Both the position numbers and the translations under genes were made by a program. This document shows positions 25,014-36,474 of a stretch of DNA of 64,000 nucleotides, in pieces (positions within the stretch are counted from its first letter, which is position 1; every line of letters starts with the position of its first letter). This DNA is from Maribacter aquimaris. Lineage in GTDB: Bacteria > Bacteroidota > Bacteroidia > Flavobacteriales > Flavobacteriaceae. The stretch is from the NCBI RefSeq assembly GCF_014596745.1, contig NZ_JABTCF010000001.1, forward strand, positions 1 through 64,000. Direction: 5' to 3'. The notes beneath the pieces are model-generated. The model saw only the letters and a list, made by a program, of their open reading frames with translations. It was not told the origin of the DNA and did no database searches.

Positions 25014-25043
25014 AAACCCTGACGCTATTGTCAGGGTTTTTTT
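25014..25043 (+). terminator. Rho-independent terminator after the DUF2911 gene
   Basis: AAACCCTGAC and GTCAGGGTTT pair perfectly (10 bp) around GCTATT, followed by a T-run. Confidence 0.9.
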
Positions 25044-25080
25044 ATGCTATAATGGACAATAATATTCAGGGATGTAGTAA

Positions 25081-28323
<3,243 letters not shown>

Positions 28324-28357
28324 CAATATACCCGAATAAAATGATTTCATGAACATG

Positions 28358-28384
28358 GCCTTAGGTATTCAAATTACCTAAGGC
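28358..28384. terminator. Stem-loop between convergent genes
   Basis: GCCTTAGGTA and TACCTAAGGC pair perfectly (10 bp) around seven bases, between the GH2 and symporter stops. No U-run follows on either strand, so it may act as an mRNA 3' end barrier rather than a classical terminator. Confidence 0.55.
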
Positions 28385-28411
28385 GATGGAATACTATAAG
28401 TTCAGTGGTTA

Positions 28412-30148
28412 CTACGGTTGAATGGGTGGATTTTTCAGCAATCTATCAAAAGCCTCAAAGATTAGGGCGAAGATTATCACCAATGCCGCCCCAATAAAGT
28501 TCAACCATAAATAACCCAATTTTTCCTGACCTGCAGGATATATATGTATCAGGTTGTAATACGTGATACATACCAACACCTGTGTCAGTATGGCAGCGAT
28601 GAAAACCGCATTCCCTTTCACATATTTAAAGAAGAACGCCAAAAGAAAAATACCCAGGACATTTCCATAGAATATGCTCCCAATGATATTCACCAATTGG
28701 ATCAAGTTGTCAAAAAGATGGGCTATACAAGCGATGATAATAGCAATTATACCCCACATGAGCGTAAACCCTTTGGAAACCATTACATAATGCTTATCAG
28801 AGAGGTTTTTTGAGGCTTTACCCCGTTTATACAGATCCAATGCCGTGATAGTACCCAATGCGTTCAGTTCCGAGGCCGTGGAAGACATGGCTGCGGACAA
28901 AATCACCGCCAATAACAGGCCTATAAGTCCCGTGGGAAGGTTATTGAGAATAAAATGTATGAATACATAATCCTTATCATTGGTTTCAATCGAATCATCA
29001 GCGAGGTTGATCAGTGCTTTTGCGGCCACCCTATTGGTGCTATCCTTTCTATTGATTCCTATCATTTGCGCTTTGGCCGCTTCTATGGTCGTATATTCCT
29101 TAAGATCAAGCGCTATGGCAAATTTATTCTGGGCAATCACCTTTTCCGATTCCAATTCAACTTGGCGTTGCTGCAAAACCTTGTAATCAGAGGCATATTC
29201 AGAATTCAGGACCACCTTGGTTGCAGCGGGATTGAAATTCAAGGGCGAAGGATTGTACTGATAGAAAACGAAAACCATGACCCCGACCAAGAGGATGAAA
29301 AATTGCATGGGAATCTTGAATATCCCATTAAAAACTAGGCCTAATTGACTTTCCCTAACCGATTTTCCGGATAGGTATCGTTGAACCTGACTTTGATCGG
29401 TTCCGAAATAGGCTAAAGCCAAAAACAATCCACCGGTGATACCACTCCAAAAAGTATATCTGCTTTTGGTATCGAAACTAAAATCCAAAATATTGAGCTT
29501 ATCACTGGCCCCAGCAATTTTTAAAGCCTTGCCGAGTCCTATATCATTAGGTAAATACCCTAATATAAAGAAAAAGGCCATAAACATTCCGGTAATAATA
29601 ATGAACATTTGATGTTTTTGGGTGACGCTCACCGCTTTGGTACCCCCAGAAACAGTGTAAATAATCACCAAGGTGCCAATAATAATGTTCAAGGTGCGTA
29701 GATCCCATCCAAGAACAGCAGAAAGTATAATAGAAGGTGCAAAAATCGTTATCCCTGCAGCCAAGCCTCGCTGAATCAAAAACAAGATGGCCGCCAGCGA
29801 ACGTGTTTTGATATCAAAGCGTTTCTCTAAAAACTCATAGGCGGTGTAGACCTTTAATTTATGGTATATCGGAACAAAAACAAGGCAAATGATGATCATT
29901 GCCAAAGGCAATCCAAAATAGAACTGTACAAAGCCCATCCCATCATGAAAAGCTTGGCCTGGAGTGGATAAAAAAGTAATGGCACTGGCCTGTGTGGCCA
30001 TGACGGAAAGTCCAATCGTCCACCATTTGGATTGGCCGCCACCTCTTACATAGTCATCGACATCCTTGCTTCCACGGGTTTTCCAGACACCGTAAACCAC
30101 GATGAATAAAAGTGTACCCGAAAGAATTACCCAATCTATAGTCCCCAT
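28412..30148 (-). CDS. Sodium:solute symporter (SSS family)
   Basis: A 578-residue transporter with about 13-14 membrane helices. Family marks include MATQASAITFLSTPGQAFHDG in the first core helices (quoted as MATQASAITFLSTPGQAF), YTVSGGTKAVSVTQKHQMF, GGLFLALAYFGTDQSQVQRYL and AAMSSTASELNALGTITALDLY. An insertion of about 90 mostly hydrophilic residues after helix 8 (LQQRQVELESEKVIAQNKFA) is common in Bacteroidetes paralogues. The substrate is probably a sugar, sialic acid or related organic solute; not resolvable here. The start lies two bases after the stop of a 33-residue membrane peptide, downstream of a PIG-L deacetylase. Confidence 0.93.
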   Translation of the reverse strand: MGTIDWVILSGTLLFIVVYGVWKTRGSKDVDDYVRGGGQSKWWTIGLSVMATQASAITFLSTPGQAFHDGMGFVQFYFGLPLAMIIICLVFVPIYHKLKVYTAYEFLEKRFDIKTRSLAAILFLIQRGLAAGITIFAPSIILSAVLGWDLRTLNIIIGTLVIIYTVSGGTKAVSVTQKHQMFIIITGMFMAFFFILGYLPNDIGLGKALKIAGASDKLNILDFSFDTKSRYTFWSGITGGLFLALAYFGTDQSQVQRYLSGKSVRESQLGLVFNGIFKIPMQFFILLVGVMVFVFYQYNPSPLNFNPAATKVVLNSEYASDYKVLQQRQVELESEKVIAQNKFAIALDLKEYTTIEAAKAQMIGINRKDSTNRVAAKALINLADDSIETNDKDYVFIHFILNNLPTGLIGLLLAVILSAAMSSTASELNALGTITALDLYKRGKASKNLSDKHYVMVSKGFTLMWGIIAIIIACIAHLFDNLIQLVNIIGSIFYGNVLGIFLLAFFFKYVKGNAVFIAAILTQVLVCITYYNLIHIYPAGQEKLGYLWLNFIGAALVIIFALIFEAFDRLLKNPPIQP

Positions 30149-30149
30149 A

Positions 30150-30251
30150 TTACATAAAAGCGGTCATTATATAACTAAAAATCAAAATGTAGATGATATT
30201 CAATATCAACACAAGTGTATATTCTTTTTTCCAAATAAGGCGGTCATGCAT
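30150..30251 (-). CDS. 33-residue single-span membrane peptide
   Basis: A short frame wedged between the PIG-L deacetylase stop (30254) and the symporter start (30148): ATG at 30251, stop at 30150. The product is MHDRLIWKKEYTLVLILNII followed by YILIFSYIMTAFM. A positively charged N-terminus precedes one hydrophobic helix, as in small subunits of transporters. It begins two bases after the previous stop and ends one base before the next ATG, which argues for coupled translation. It may be an accessory subunit of the SSS symporter; that is inference. Confidence 0.65.
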   Translation of the reverse strand: MHDRLIWKKEYTLVLILNIIYILIFSYIMTAFM

Positions 30252-30253
30252 AA

Positions 30254-32785
30254 TCAATCTTTTATTTTGGCCATATGTTCAACATTCTTCTTACCGACAG
30301 ATAACATATTTGCAAATAGCTTATAGGCTCCAGGAACACCTGCCGGTAACTCCCTGAAAAAACTAAGTCCCGTATAAATGTAATTCCCTTTTCCGTAGGG
30401 CGCAATCAAAAGACTACCCTTTTTTGCCGTTTCCCCTTTATCACCCATCGATAGGATAGGGGTAAAATGCCCGTCCCATTCATTAGGGAAATAAAGACCG
30501 CGTTCTTGCACCCAGCCTTCAAAATCCTTATTGGTTATCTTATTGGGATAGTTGACCAATTCATGGTCCTTGGCAATGATTTCAACTTTGGAATCCTCGT
30601 TGGTCACCCTGTCCCTTGATAATTTCAATGGAAAAGGGGCGATATCCTCATATTGTTTATCCCATCTTCCGGCCGTATTGTACTGTAGAATCAAGTTGCC
30701 ACCGTTCGATACGTAATCAAAAAGATATTTTTGTTTAAACTTCATTTCAGGCACTACATTATATGCCCGTATTCCCACAACAATCGCACCATACTTACTT
30801 AAAGTTTCAGCATTTATCGAACTTGGGTCGATGGTATGCACTTGATACCCGATCTGTTCCAAACTTTTCGGTACTTCATCACCTGCACCGGCTATATAAC
30901 CGATATGTTCCCCAACTTTTTCGATATTCAAGCGCACGACTTTGGCTTCTGAGGGCAATAAGACCGATTGTGTCGGAATATGGTCGTAAGCTATGGTCAC
31001 CAATTCTTTGGATATTTCCTTTCCATGGACCTTGATGATGGGGGCAATGAAACTCTCATCCTCATTTTCAGGGGGTGTTAATTCAAAGGACACAATTTGT
31101 TCATCACCCTTTTTGGAAATTTCAAAAGGCCTTGTTTCCCGATCCACCTTCCATCCATTGGAATAACAAAAAACGATTTCCCCTTTGATATTGTCCTGAT
31201 GGGCCGTAATGGTAATAGGAACCTTTTTGGGTTTACCATCGGCAAAAATCAATACCTTGTCCTGAAAACGGGCCGTAACTTCGGGTAAAATATCGAAAGG
31301 ACGGTATAATTCACCATAATCCGGTTTTGAGTAACGATGTACAACAGGCTTACTGATTGTCATCGGATACCCTTCAATCTCTATATTGAATTTTGCTTGA
31401 AAAGCTGGCGGTGTTTCCGGATTCCCGATCAATTCGGGGTTTTCAACCGTATACATTCCCAGGGTACCCTTCTTGTTCAACCAATAAGGACTCGTATAGG
31501 AACTGTTTTCTGGAATCGGCAATGCAAGTTTAAGTTCTTTCTTCTCATTATTGGAAAGAACCAAATCTTTTTCCTTGGCCTTGGTATTCCCAATGGTGAC
31601 AGATCTCAGTTTTATATCAACTTGACTGCGGTTCAACACTTCAATATTGATGTCAGCGGTACTACCGGGGTAGGCAGAGGCATTTGCTGAGGAAGCCTCT
31701 AGGTACAATCCTGTGATTGAAGCGATTATTGTTTGTAGCTCTTTTGATTTCAGGTCCCTCCAATGGGTATCGGGAATTTTCTGGATCAATTGATAGGCCT
31801 CTACTAATTTTTTTATGTGTGTTGTTGGATTTTTAAAATTGAAGTTTTGTTCAATGCCATAAAGGATATCCCCAATGGCCTTGCCACCTTCAACGCGGGA
31901 CCAAGTCGTGTTTATACCATCGAATACATTGTTTTTATCTTCCGGTAAATCACCTTTTAACAATTCAATATATTCCATTTCGCTTCCCCGGGTATTCAAC
32001 CTCCCAAAACCTTGGCATCGGTGTTGGCTACTCGCCAAGGAGGCAATTTCATTGTTCGAAACCCCTAGCATAGGATAGTAAACCCCAATATCAAATCCGA
32101 GCATTTTAGTTTTGTCCGCAGCCTCGAATTTTTCTTGACTCCCATAAAACCACCATGAGGTATTAAAAAACAATCTCGAAGGTTTCCATACGTCCAATCT
32201 ATTCAATTGATCGGGGTAGGAGTTAGGGTTCGCCGCAAGATCAAAGGCTTCGACACTTAACATGGCCGAGGATGTATGGTGGCCATGGGTAGATCCGGGG
32301 GTTCTGTGGTCGAATCTATTGATGATCACATCGGGTTTGAATTTACGGATCATTCGGACAACATCACCAAGGACAGCTTCCTTGTTCCATATCTCTAGGG
32401 TTTCATTCGGATGCTTTGAATAGCCAAAATCGACAGCCCGGCTAAAAAATTGCTGGCTACCATCGATACGACGTGCAGCCAAAAGTTCTTGTGTTCGCAA
32501 TACCCCTAATAGTTCACGTAACTCCGGTCCAATTAGGTTTTGCCCCCCATCCCCACGCGTAAGGGATAAATAGGCGGTATTGGCTTTTACCTCATTGGAT
32601 AGATATGATATCAGCCTTGTGTTTTCATCATCGGGGTGTGCGGCTATATATAATGCAGATCCCAAAAAGTTCAATTTTTGGATGGCATGGTAAATACTAG
32701 AGGAAGAATTTTTTTTTGGCGCTTGGGCAAGGGTTGTATTACATAATAAAAGGATTCCTAAGAAGGATACCAATAACTTTCGCAT
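30254..32785 (-). CDS. PIG-L family deacetylase, secreted multidomain
   Basis: An 843-residue protein with a signal peptide ending TTLAQ. The LmbE/PIG-L metal-binding motif AAHPDDEN lies at residues 49-55, and HGHHTSS supplies the second histidine cluster. The remaining 550 residues are beta-rich (NPCBM/Ig-like, e.g. YLEASSANASAYPGSTADIN), with a C-terminal glutamine-amidotransferase-like part (LSKYGAIVVGIRAYNVVP, GGNLILQYNTAGRWD). It would remove N-acetyl groups from an amino sugar outside the cytoplasm. It heads the unit with the 33-residue peptide and the symporter, consistent with sugar deacetylation coupled to import. Confidence 0.92.
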   Translation of the reverse strand: MRKLLVSFLGILLLCNTTLAQAPKKNSSSSIYHAIQKLNFLGSALYIAAHPDDENTRLISYLSNEVKANTAYLSLTRGDGGQNLIGPELRELLGVLRTQELLAARRIDGSQQFFSRAVDFGYSKHPNETLEIWNKEAVLGDVVRMIRKFKPDVIINRFDHRTPGSTHGHHTSSAMLSVEAFDLAANPNSYPDQLNRLDVWKPSRLFFNTSWWFYGSQEKFEAADKTKMLGFDIGVYYPMLGVSNNEIASLASSQHRCQGFGRLNTRGSEMEYIELLKGDLPEDKNNVFDGINTTWSRVEGGKAIGDILYGIEQNFNFKNPTTHIKKLVEAYQLIQKIPDTHWRDLKSKELQTIIASITGLYLEASSANASAYPGSTADINIEVLNRSQVDIKLRSVTIGNTKAKEKDLVLSNNEKKELKLALPIPENSSYTSPYWLNKKGTLGMYTVENPELIGNPETPPAFQAKFNIEIEGYPMTISKPVVHRYSKPDYGELYRPFDILPEVTARFQDKVLIFADGKPKKVPITITAHQDNIKGEIVFCYSNGWKVDRETRPFEISKKGDEQIVSFELTPPENEDESFIAPIIKVHGKEISKELVTIAYDHIPTQSVLLPSEAKVVRLNIEKVGEHIGYIAGAGDEVPKSLEQIGYQVHTIDPSSINAETLSKYGAIVVGIRAYNVVPEMKFKQKYLFDYVSNGGNLILQYNTAGRWDKQYEDIAPFPLKLSRDRVTNEDSKVEIIAKDHELVNYPNKITNKDFEGWVQERGLYFPNEWDGHFTPILSMGDKGETAKKGSLLIAPYGKGNYIYTGLSFFRELPAGVPGAYKLFANMLSVGKKNVEHMAKIKD

Positions 32786-32868
32786 GTTGTTGTTTTAGAT
32801 GGTTTCCAAAGATATAAAGATATACCACCAACAGGGAACATTTACATTTTCTTTAACAGGATGGTAAA

Positions 32869-33402
32869 TTAGAGTGTATCGTCATCAACAACCGTATTCT
32901 TTGCGATTAAAGCCACCCCTTTTTGTAACAAAAGACTATTGGGGTAGGTCACCAATTCCCCATTGTCCTTTCTTAAATAAACATGAAAGGCCTTTATATC
33001 CAAAATATCGGCTTCCTCAGGAAAGTCACTGTCCAATATTCGAATACGGTCCCCGATTTTAAAAGGGAAAGAGAAAAATAGGATAATTCCAGCGGTAATA
33101 TTGCTCAAAATCGACCAGGAAGCGAAAAGGGCTACCCCAATGACGGCGAATACCGAGGATAGCAATAATCCGATTTCCTTGAAATTCACCCCCCAGATAA
33201 AAGTCAATGCCCCAATACCTATCGCTAATAGTCCAATAGACACATATTTTATGATCAATCGGGTCCGGGCTTGGTTCAGGTCACTGATACGACCTATTTT
33301 CCGAATGGCTTTTGTGCTAATAAAGTTTAAAACCGCCAATACAACAAGCGTTATAACCGTTGCCACGATTTCTTGATGGTTGTCGACAATGAATGCTTCC
33401 AT
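32869..33402 (-). CDS. MscS-type mechanosensitive ion channel, short
   Basis: A 177-residue channel of the MscS family. It has an N-terminal membrane helix (EIVATVITLVVLAVLNFIST), then a second and third helix with the pore-forming TM3 (FAVIGVALFASWSILSNITAG). The beta domain follows (FKIGDRIRILDSDFPEEADI, DIKAFHVYLRKDNGELVTYPNS). The large C-terminal cage of full-length MscS is cut short. It ends in DDDTL and starts just one base after the downstream lipoprotein gene's neighbour; its stop-start spacing to the lipoprotein is small, so they may share a transcript. Confidence 0.9.
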   Translation of the reverse strand: MEAFIVDNHQEIVATVITLVVLAVLNFISTKAIRKIGRISDLNQARTRLIIKYVSIGLLAIGIGALTFIWGVNFKEIGLLLSSVFAVIGVALFASWSILSNITAGIILFFSFPFKIGDRIRILDSDFPEEADILDIKAFHVYLRKDNGELVTYPNSLLLQKGVALIAKNTVVDDDTL

Positions 33403-33403
33403 G

Positions 33404-34351
33404 TTAAAGTCCTAAAGTATCGCGCAAAGATAAATGCTTATTTCCATTTTGCCGCCAGTAGGGTGTCTTTAAAGTTTTAATTTTCGTTGCCTTGGAAACC
33501 ATGGTTTTAGCCTTGTCCCCAAAACCACTTTTAAATGAATCGGACCAACCCTCTATCGTGTATGGAAAGGTCGATGTAAAATGGATTTCAAGAGTTCTTT
33601 TCAATTCGGGGTAATGTATTTTATACGTATTGATGCCATTGTCCAGCGTCAAGGAAGCTTGTGCCTCATAGGGTTTCAAAACCGTGTGCGACATTCGAAT
33701 ATATTCAAGGGAGGGGATCAATTTAAAGTCACCTAGGGGTAGGCTGGATGGATCGATCCTTATTTTATTCCATAACTCATTTTCAAGTACTTCTTTTTCT
33801 AAGGTGATATCCTTATCACCCTCCCTTTCAAAATAGGAAAATGACTTCACATTGTATTTTTCACGATTGTTCAATTGTGCAAAAACCTGTCCACACCATT
33901 CTTGGGCGGAAAAAGTGACCTTAATGGCATGTTGGTTATCATATACGGGATAAAAACTACTGCTCATAATGGAATAAGGGTAAATCCCCGTAAGATACTT
34001 TTTTGTACTGTTCAATTTTAAAACAGGAATATTCGAAGGATCACTTTGTTCTGCTTTCACTTGTTTCTCCTTTAAAAAAGGCTCCGTCACATAAATAAGT
34101 ACGGCTTTACCTTCCCGTAGTTCCCCATATCGGGCCTGCTCCAAGGAATACGATGTTATTTCCGCATTTCCTGAATACCAATACTCCTTGAATTCTTTGG
34201 ATAATGGTTTTTTGGGCACTTCCTTTTCTACGGTATCGGTTACCGATAACGCCGTAGGCTTGGTGAAATTTTTATCCTTGCAAGAACCAAGTAGTATCAT
34301 GGTCATCGCAAAAAGGATAACAGCTGATGCTGGTTTTATCCGTTTTTTCAT
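33404..34351 (-). CDS. Flavobacterial lipoprotein of unknown function near maf
   Basis: A 315-residue lipoprotein. The signal sequence ends in a lipobox, MILLGSCKDK (Cys24). No catalytic motif was recognised; the body is a soluble alpha/beta-rich periplasmic protein (KEFKEYWYSGNAEITSYSLE, PFLKEKQVKAEQSDPS, VTFSAQEWCGQVFAQL). In flavobacterial genomes proteins of this type next to maf are often annotated 'septum formation inhibitor Maf' by association; that label is not supported by the sequence. It is co-directional with maf (34 bases apart) and MscS. Confidence 0.8.
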   Translation of the reverse strand: MKKRIKPASAVILFAMTMILLGSCKDKNFTKPTALSVTDTVEKEVPKKPLSKEFKEYWYSGNAEITSYSLEQARYGELREGKAVLIYVTEPFLKEKQVKAEQSDPSNIPVLKLNSTKKYLTGIYPYSIMSSSFYPVYDNQHAIKVTFSAQEWCGQVFAQLNNREKYNVKSFSYFEREGDKDITLEKEVLENELWNKIRIDPSSLPLGDFKLIPSLEYIRMSHTVLKPYEAQASLTLDNGINTYKIHYPELKRTLEIHFTSTFPYTIEGWSDSFKSGFGDKAKTMVSKATKIKTLKTPYWRQNGNKHLSLRDTLGL

Positions 34352-34384
34352 AGGCTTGTTTTATATAAAACTACTGAAACTCGT

Positions 34385-34972
34385 TTAATCGACCATATTC
34401 ATTAACGTTTCATAGACCAAATGCGTGGGAAGACCAACAACATTGGAGTGGGAACCTTTTATTTCCTCAATCCCGATGAGTCCGATCCATTCCTGAATAC
34501 CATATCCACCGGCTTTGTCGTACGGATGATAATTTTCAATATAGTACAGGATTTCCTCAAGGCTAAGGTCTTTGAATTTGACGTTTGTTGTATGGTTCAC
34601 GGTCTTTTGTACGGTTTGGGTCGTGAAACTTACAGATGTGATTACATCGTGCCATCCGTTGGACAAGGTCCTTAACATAGAAACCGCTTCTTCCTTGTCG
34701 GCAGGTTTTGCCAAGGATACGCCTTTATGCCAAACAACCGTGTCGGAGGTAATCAATATTTCCTTGTCGGTTAAACTGTCCTTTAAAGCCTTGGCTTTTA
34801 ATTCCGCCAAATAATCGGATATTTCACTTCCCTTTAAATTTGGGGGATAGACCTCGTCAACCTCCTTTAAGCGTATTTCAAATTCAAGGTCCATATCCTT
34901 GAAAAATTGCTTTCTTCTGGGAGAGCCTGAAGCAAGGATTATCGTATAATCTTTTAATTTATCTTTCCACAT
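34385..34972 (-). CDS. maf: Maf-like nucleotide pyrophosphatase (house-cleaning NTPase)
   Basis: A 195-residue Maf/Ham1-fold enzyme that hydrolyses non-canonical or excess nucleoside triphosphates (dTTP/UTP type in the YhdE group). Hallmarks are IILASGSPRRKQFFKDM (residues 12-28), EVDEVYPP, LITSDTVVWHKGVSLAKP and the late DKAGGYGIQEW. The start ATG follows the HAD phosphatase stop by three bases; these genes probably form one operon DUF2520-HAD-maf-lipoprotein-mscS. Confidence 0.94.
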   Translation of the reverse strand: MWKDKLKDYTIILASGSPRRKQFFKDMDLEFEIRLKEVDEVYPPNLKGSEISDYLAELKAKALKDSLTDKEILITSDTVVWHKGVSLAKPADKEEAVSMLRTLSNGWHDVITSVSFTTQTVQKTVNHTTNVKFKDLSLEEILYYIENYHPYDKAGGYGIQEWIGLIGIEEIKGSHSNVVGLPTHLVYETLMNMVD

Positions 34973-34975
34973 AGC

Positions 34976-35503
34976 TTAGGCTTGGGCTTCGCTAAAATCA
35001 TCAAACCAATCGCCACGCACTTTTAATACTTGCTCCAGGACATCACGCACGCAGCCTTCACCTCCGTTTATATGGGAAATATATTTACAGACCGACTTAA
35101 CTTCCTGTACTGCGTCCTGGGGACAGGTAGGTAGGGCTATCATTTTCATTGGGGCAATGTCTGGTAGGTCATCTCCCATATAGAGGACATTTTCCGGGGC
35201 AATCCCATATACATCCAAATATTCATCAAGGGGTTCTGCTTTATTGTGTGCCCCCATATAGAAGGTAGTTACACCCAATGCCTTTAATCTTGCTTTTACC
35301 CCTTCATTGGTACCTCCTGTTATAATACATACATTATAACCTTTTTTTATGGCGGTTTTAAGGGCAAAACCATCCTTAACACTCATCTTACGCAATAATT
35401 CACCTTGTGAGGTCACTAAAACAGAACCATCCGTGAAAACCCCATCAACATCAAAAACGAAGGTGGTAATATCCTTTAAGTATTGCTTATAATTTTTTTC
35501 CAT
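34976..35503 (-). CDS. HAD-superfamily phosphatase, KdsC-like
   Basis: A 175-residue C0-type HAD hydrolase with no cap domain, like 3-deoxy-D-manno-octulosonate 8-phosphate phosphatase (KdsC). Nucleophile and acid/base are Asp18 and Asp20 (FVFDVDGVFTDG), followed by a Thr in IITGG and the metal-binding MGDDLPDIAPM. KdsC makes Kdo for lipopolysaccharide; sugar substrate cannot be confirmed here. The first 17 bases overlap the end of the DUF2520 gene. Confidence 0.88.
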   Translation of the reverse strand: MEKNYKQYLKDITTFVFDVDGVFTDGSVLVTSQGELLRKMSVKDGFALKTAIKKGYNVCIITGGTNEGVKARLKALGVTTFYMGAHNKAEPLDEYLDVYGIAPENVLYMGDDLPDIAPMKMIALPTCPQDAVQEVKSVCKYISHINGGEGCVRDVLEQVLKVRGDWFDDFSEAQA

Positions 35504-36251
35504 AGGTCTTTCTTATCGATTTACTCAATAGTCTATATAATTCTTTGTGGTTTTTATTCTTTAATTGGGCTAAATGCTTTTTCAGGGTTCCTTTATCATT
35601 TCTACGCGCAGGTCCTGTTTGGGCATCGTAGGGGGCAAGGTCTTGTATCTTATGGGCCGTTTCCTTGATCAAAGGGTGCAATAAATCAAAAGGAACACCC
35701 TTTTGTTCGCAAAATTCATTCGACAGAAAATACATATGGTTGGTGAAGTTATTTGCCATTACAGCCGCTAAATGCAATGATTTTCTCTGTTTTGAATCCA
35801 TGCCAACAACTTTATTCGAAATGATCGAGGCCAATTGTTTCAAAATATCATAATCCGTATCGTCCTCAGCCTCAATACAAATCGGAATTTCCTTAAAATC
35901 AACGGTTCTACCCACAGTAAAGGTTTGTAAAGGGTAGAAGATTCCACGTCTGTTCTTTTTGGGCAACGATTTCATGGGAATACTTCCGGAGGTATGGACC
36001 AATAATCCTTCCTTCAGATCCAAACGACTTGCAATTTCAACGATGGCATCATCGCTGACGGCCATAATATAAATATCCGCAGGGATTATCTTGGAGATAT
36101 CCGAAGTGATTGGTACGAATTTTCCAAATACGGATAAGGCTTTTTGGTTCCGACCATAAACCTGGACGACTTTTATCCCATCATGGGTCATGAAAACATC
36201 CAATAGATGTTTGGCCACATTACCAGTCCCTAGGATTACTACGTTAATCAT
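35487..36251 (-). CDS. Rossmann-like plus DUF2520 protein (NADP-binding)
   Basis: A 254-residue protein with an N-terminal NADP-binding Rossmann fold (MINVVILGTGNVAKHLLDVF, GxGxxA) and a C-terminal all-helical DUF2520 domain (SLHLAAVMANNFTNHMYFLS, AHKIQDLAPYDAQTGPARR, the latter a conserved motif). The domain order resembles pyrroline-5-carboxylate reductase or ketopantoate reductase, but the substrate is not known. It is the first gene of the operon that includes the HAD phosphatase and maf. Confidence 0.9.
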   Translation of the reverse strand: MINVVILGTGNVAKHLLDVFMTHDGIKVVQVYGRNQKALSVFGKFVPITSDISKIIPADIYIMAVSDDAIVEIASRLDLKEGLLVHTSGSIPMKSLPKKNRRGIFYPLQTFTVGRTVDFKEIPICIEAEDDTDYDILKQLASIISNKVVGMDSKQRKSLHLAAVMANNFTNHMYFLSNEFCEQKGVPFDLLHPLIKETAHKIQDLAPYDAQTGPARRNDKGTLKKHLAQLKNKNHKELYRLLSKSIRKTYGKKL

Positions 36252-36435
36252 ACTGCGAAAATAGTGATATAATTATTCTTGTTGAAGCAATTTAAGAAGT
36301 ATCGAAACCGTGGCTACATTTATAATTTCCATGATCATAATTGGATAGCGCTTCTAGATAAAAAGAGTATTGTTGGCATGATGTAGAAAAAAACAGCGCT
36401 ATGTTAAAAGCACCTTTATTGTATTTAAAATACCT

Positions 36436-36443
36436 TATTTTTG
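36436..36443 (+). promoter_or_regulatory. -7 box upstream of the fused cytochrome c biogenesis gene
   Basis: TATTTTTG fits TAnnTTTG, 31 bases before the ATG at 36475. No clear TTG at ideal spacing. Confidence 0.4.
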
Positions 36444-36474
36444 CCCACTCCGGTTAATTTGGTATGATGCGCTT

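Noticed and set aside
33404-34351. Calling the lipoprotein 'septum formation inhibitor Maf'
   Set aside because: It has no Maf motifs; the Maf protein is the adjacent gene at 34385-34972.
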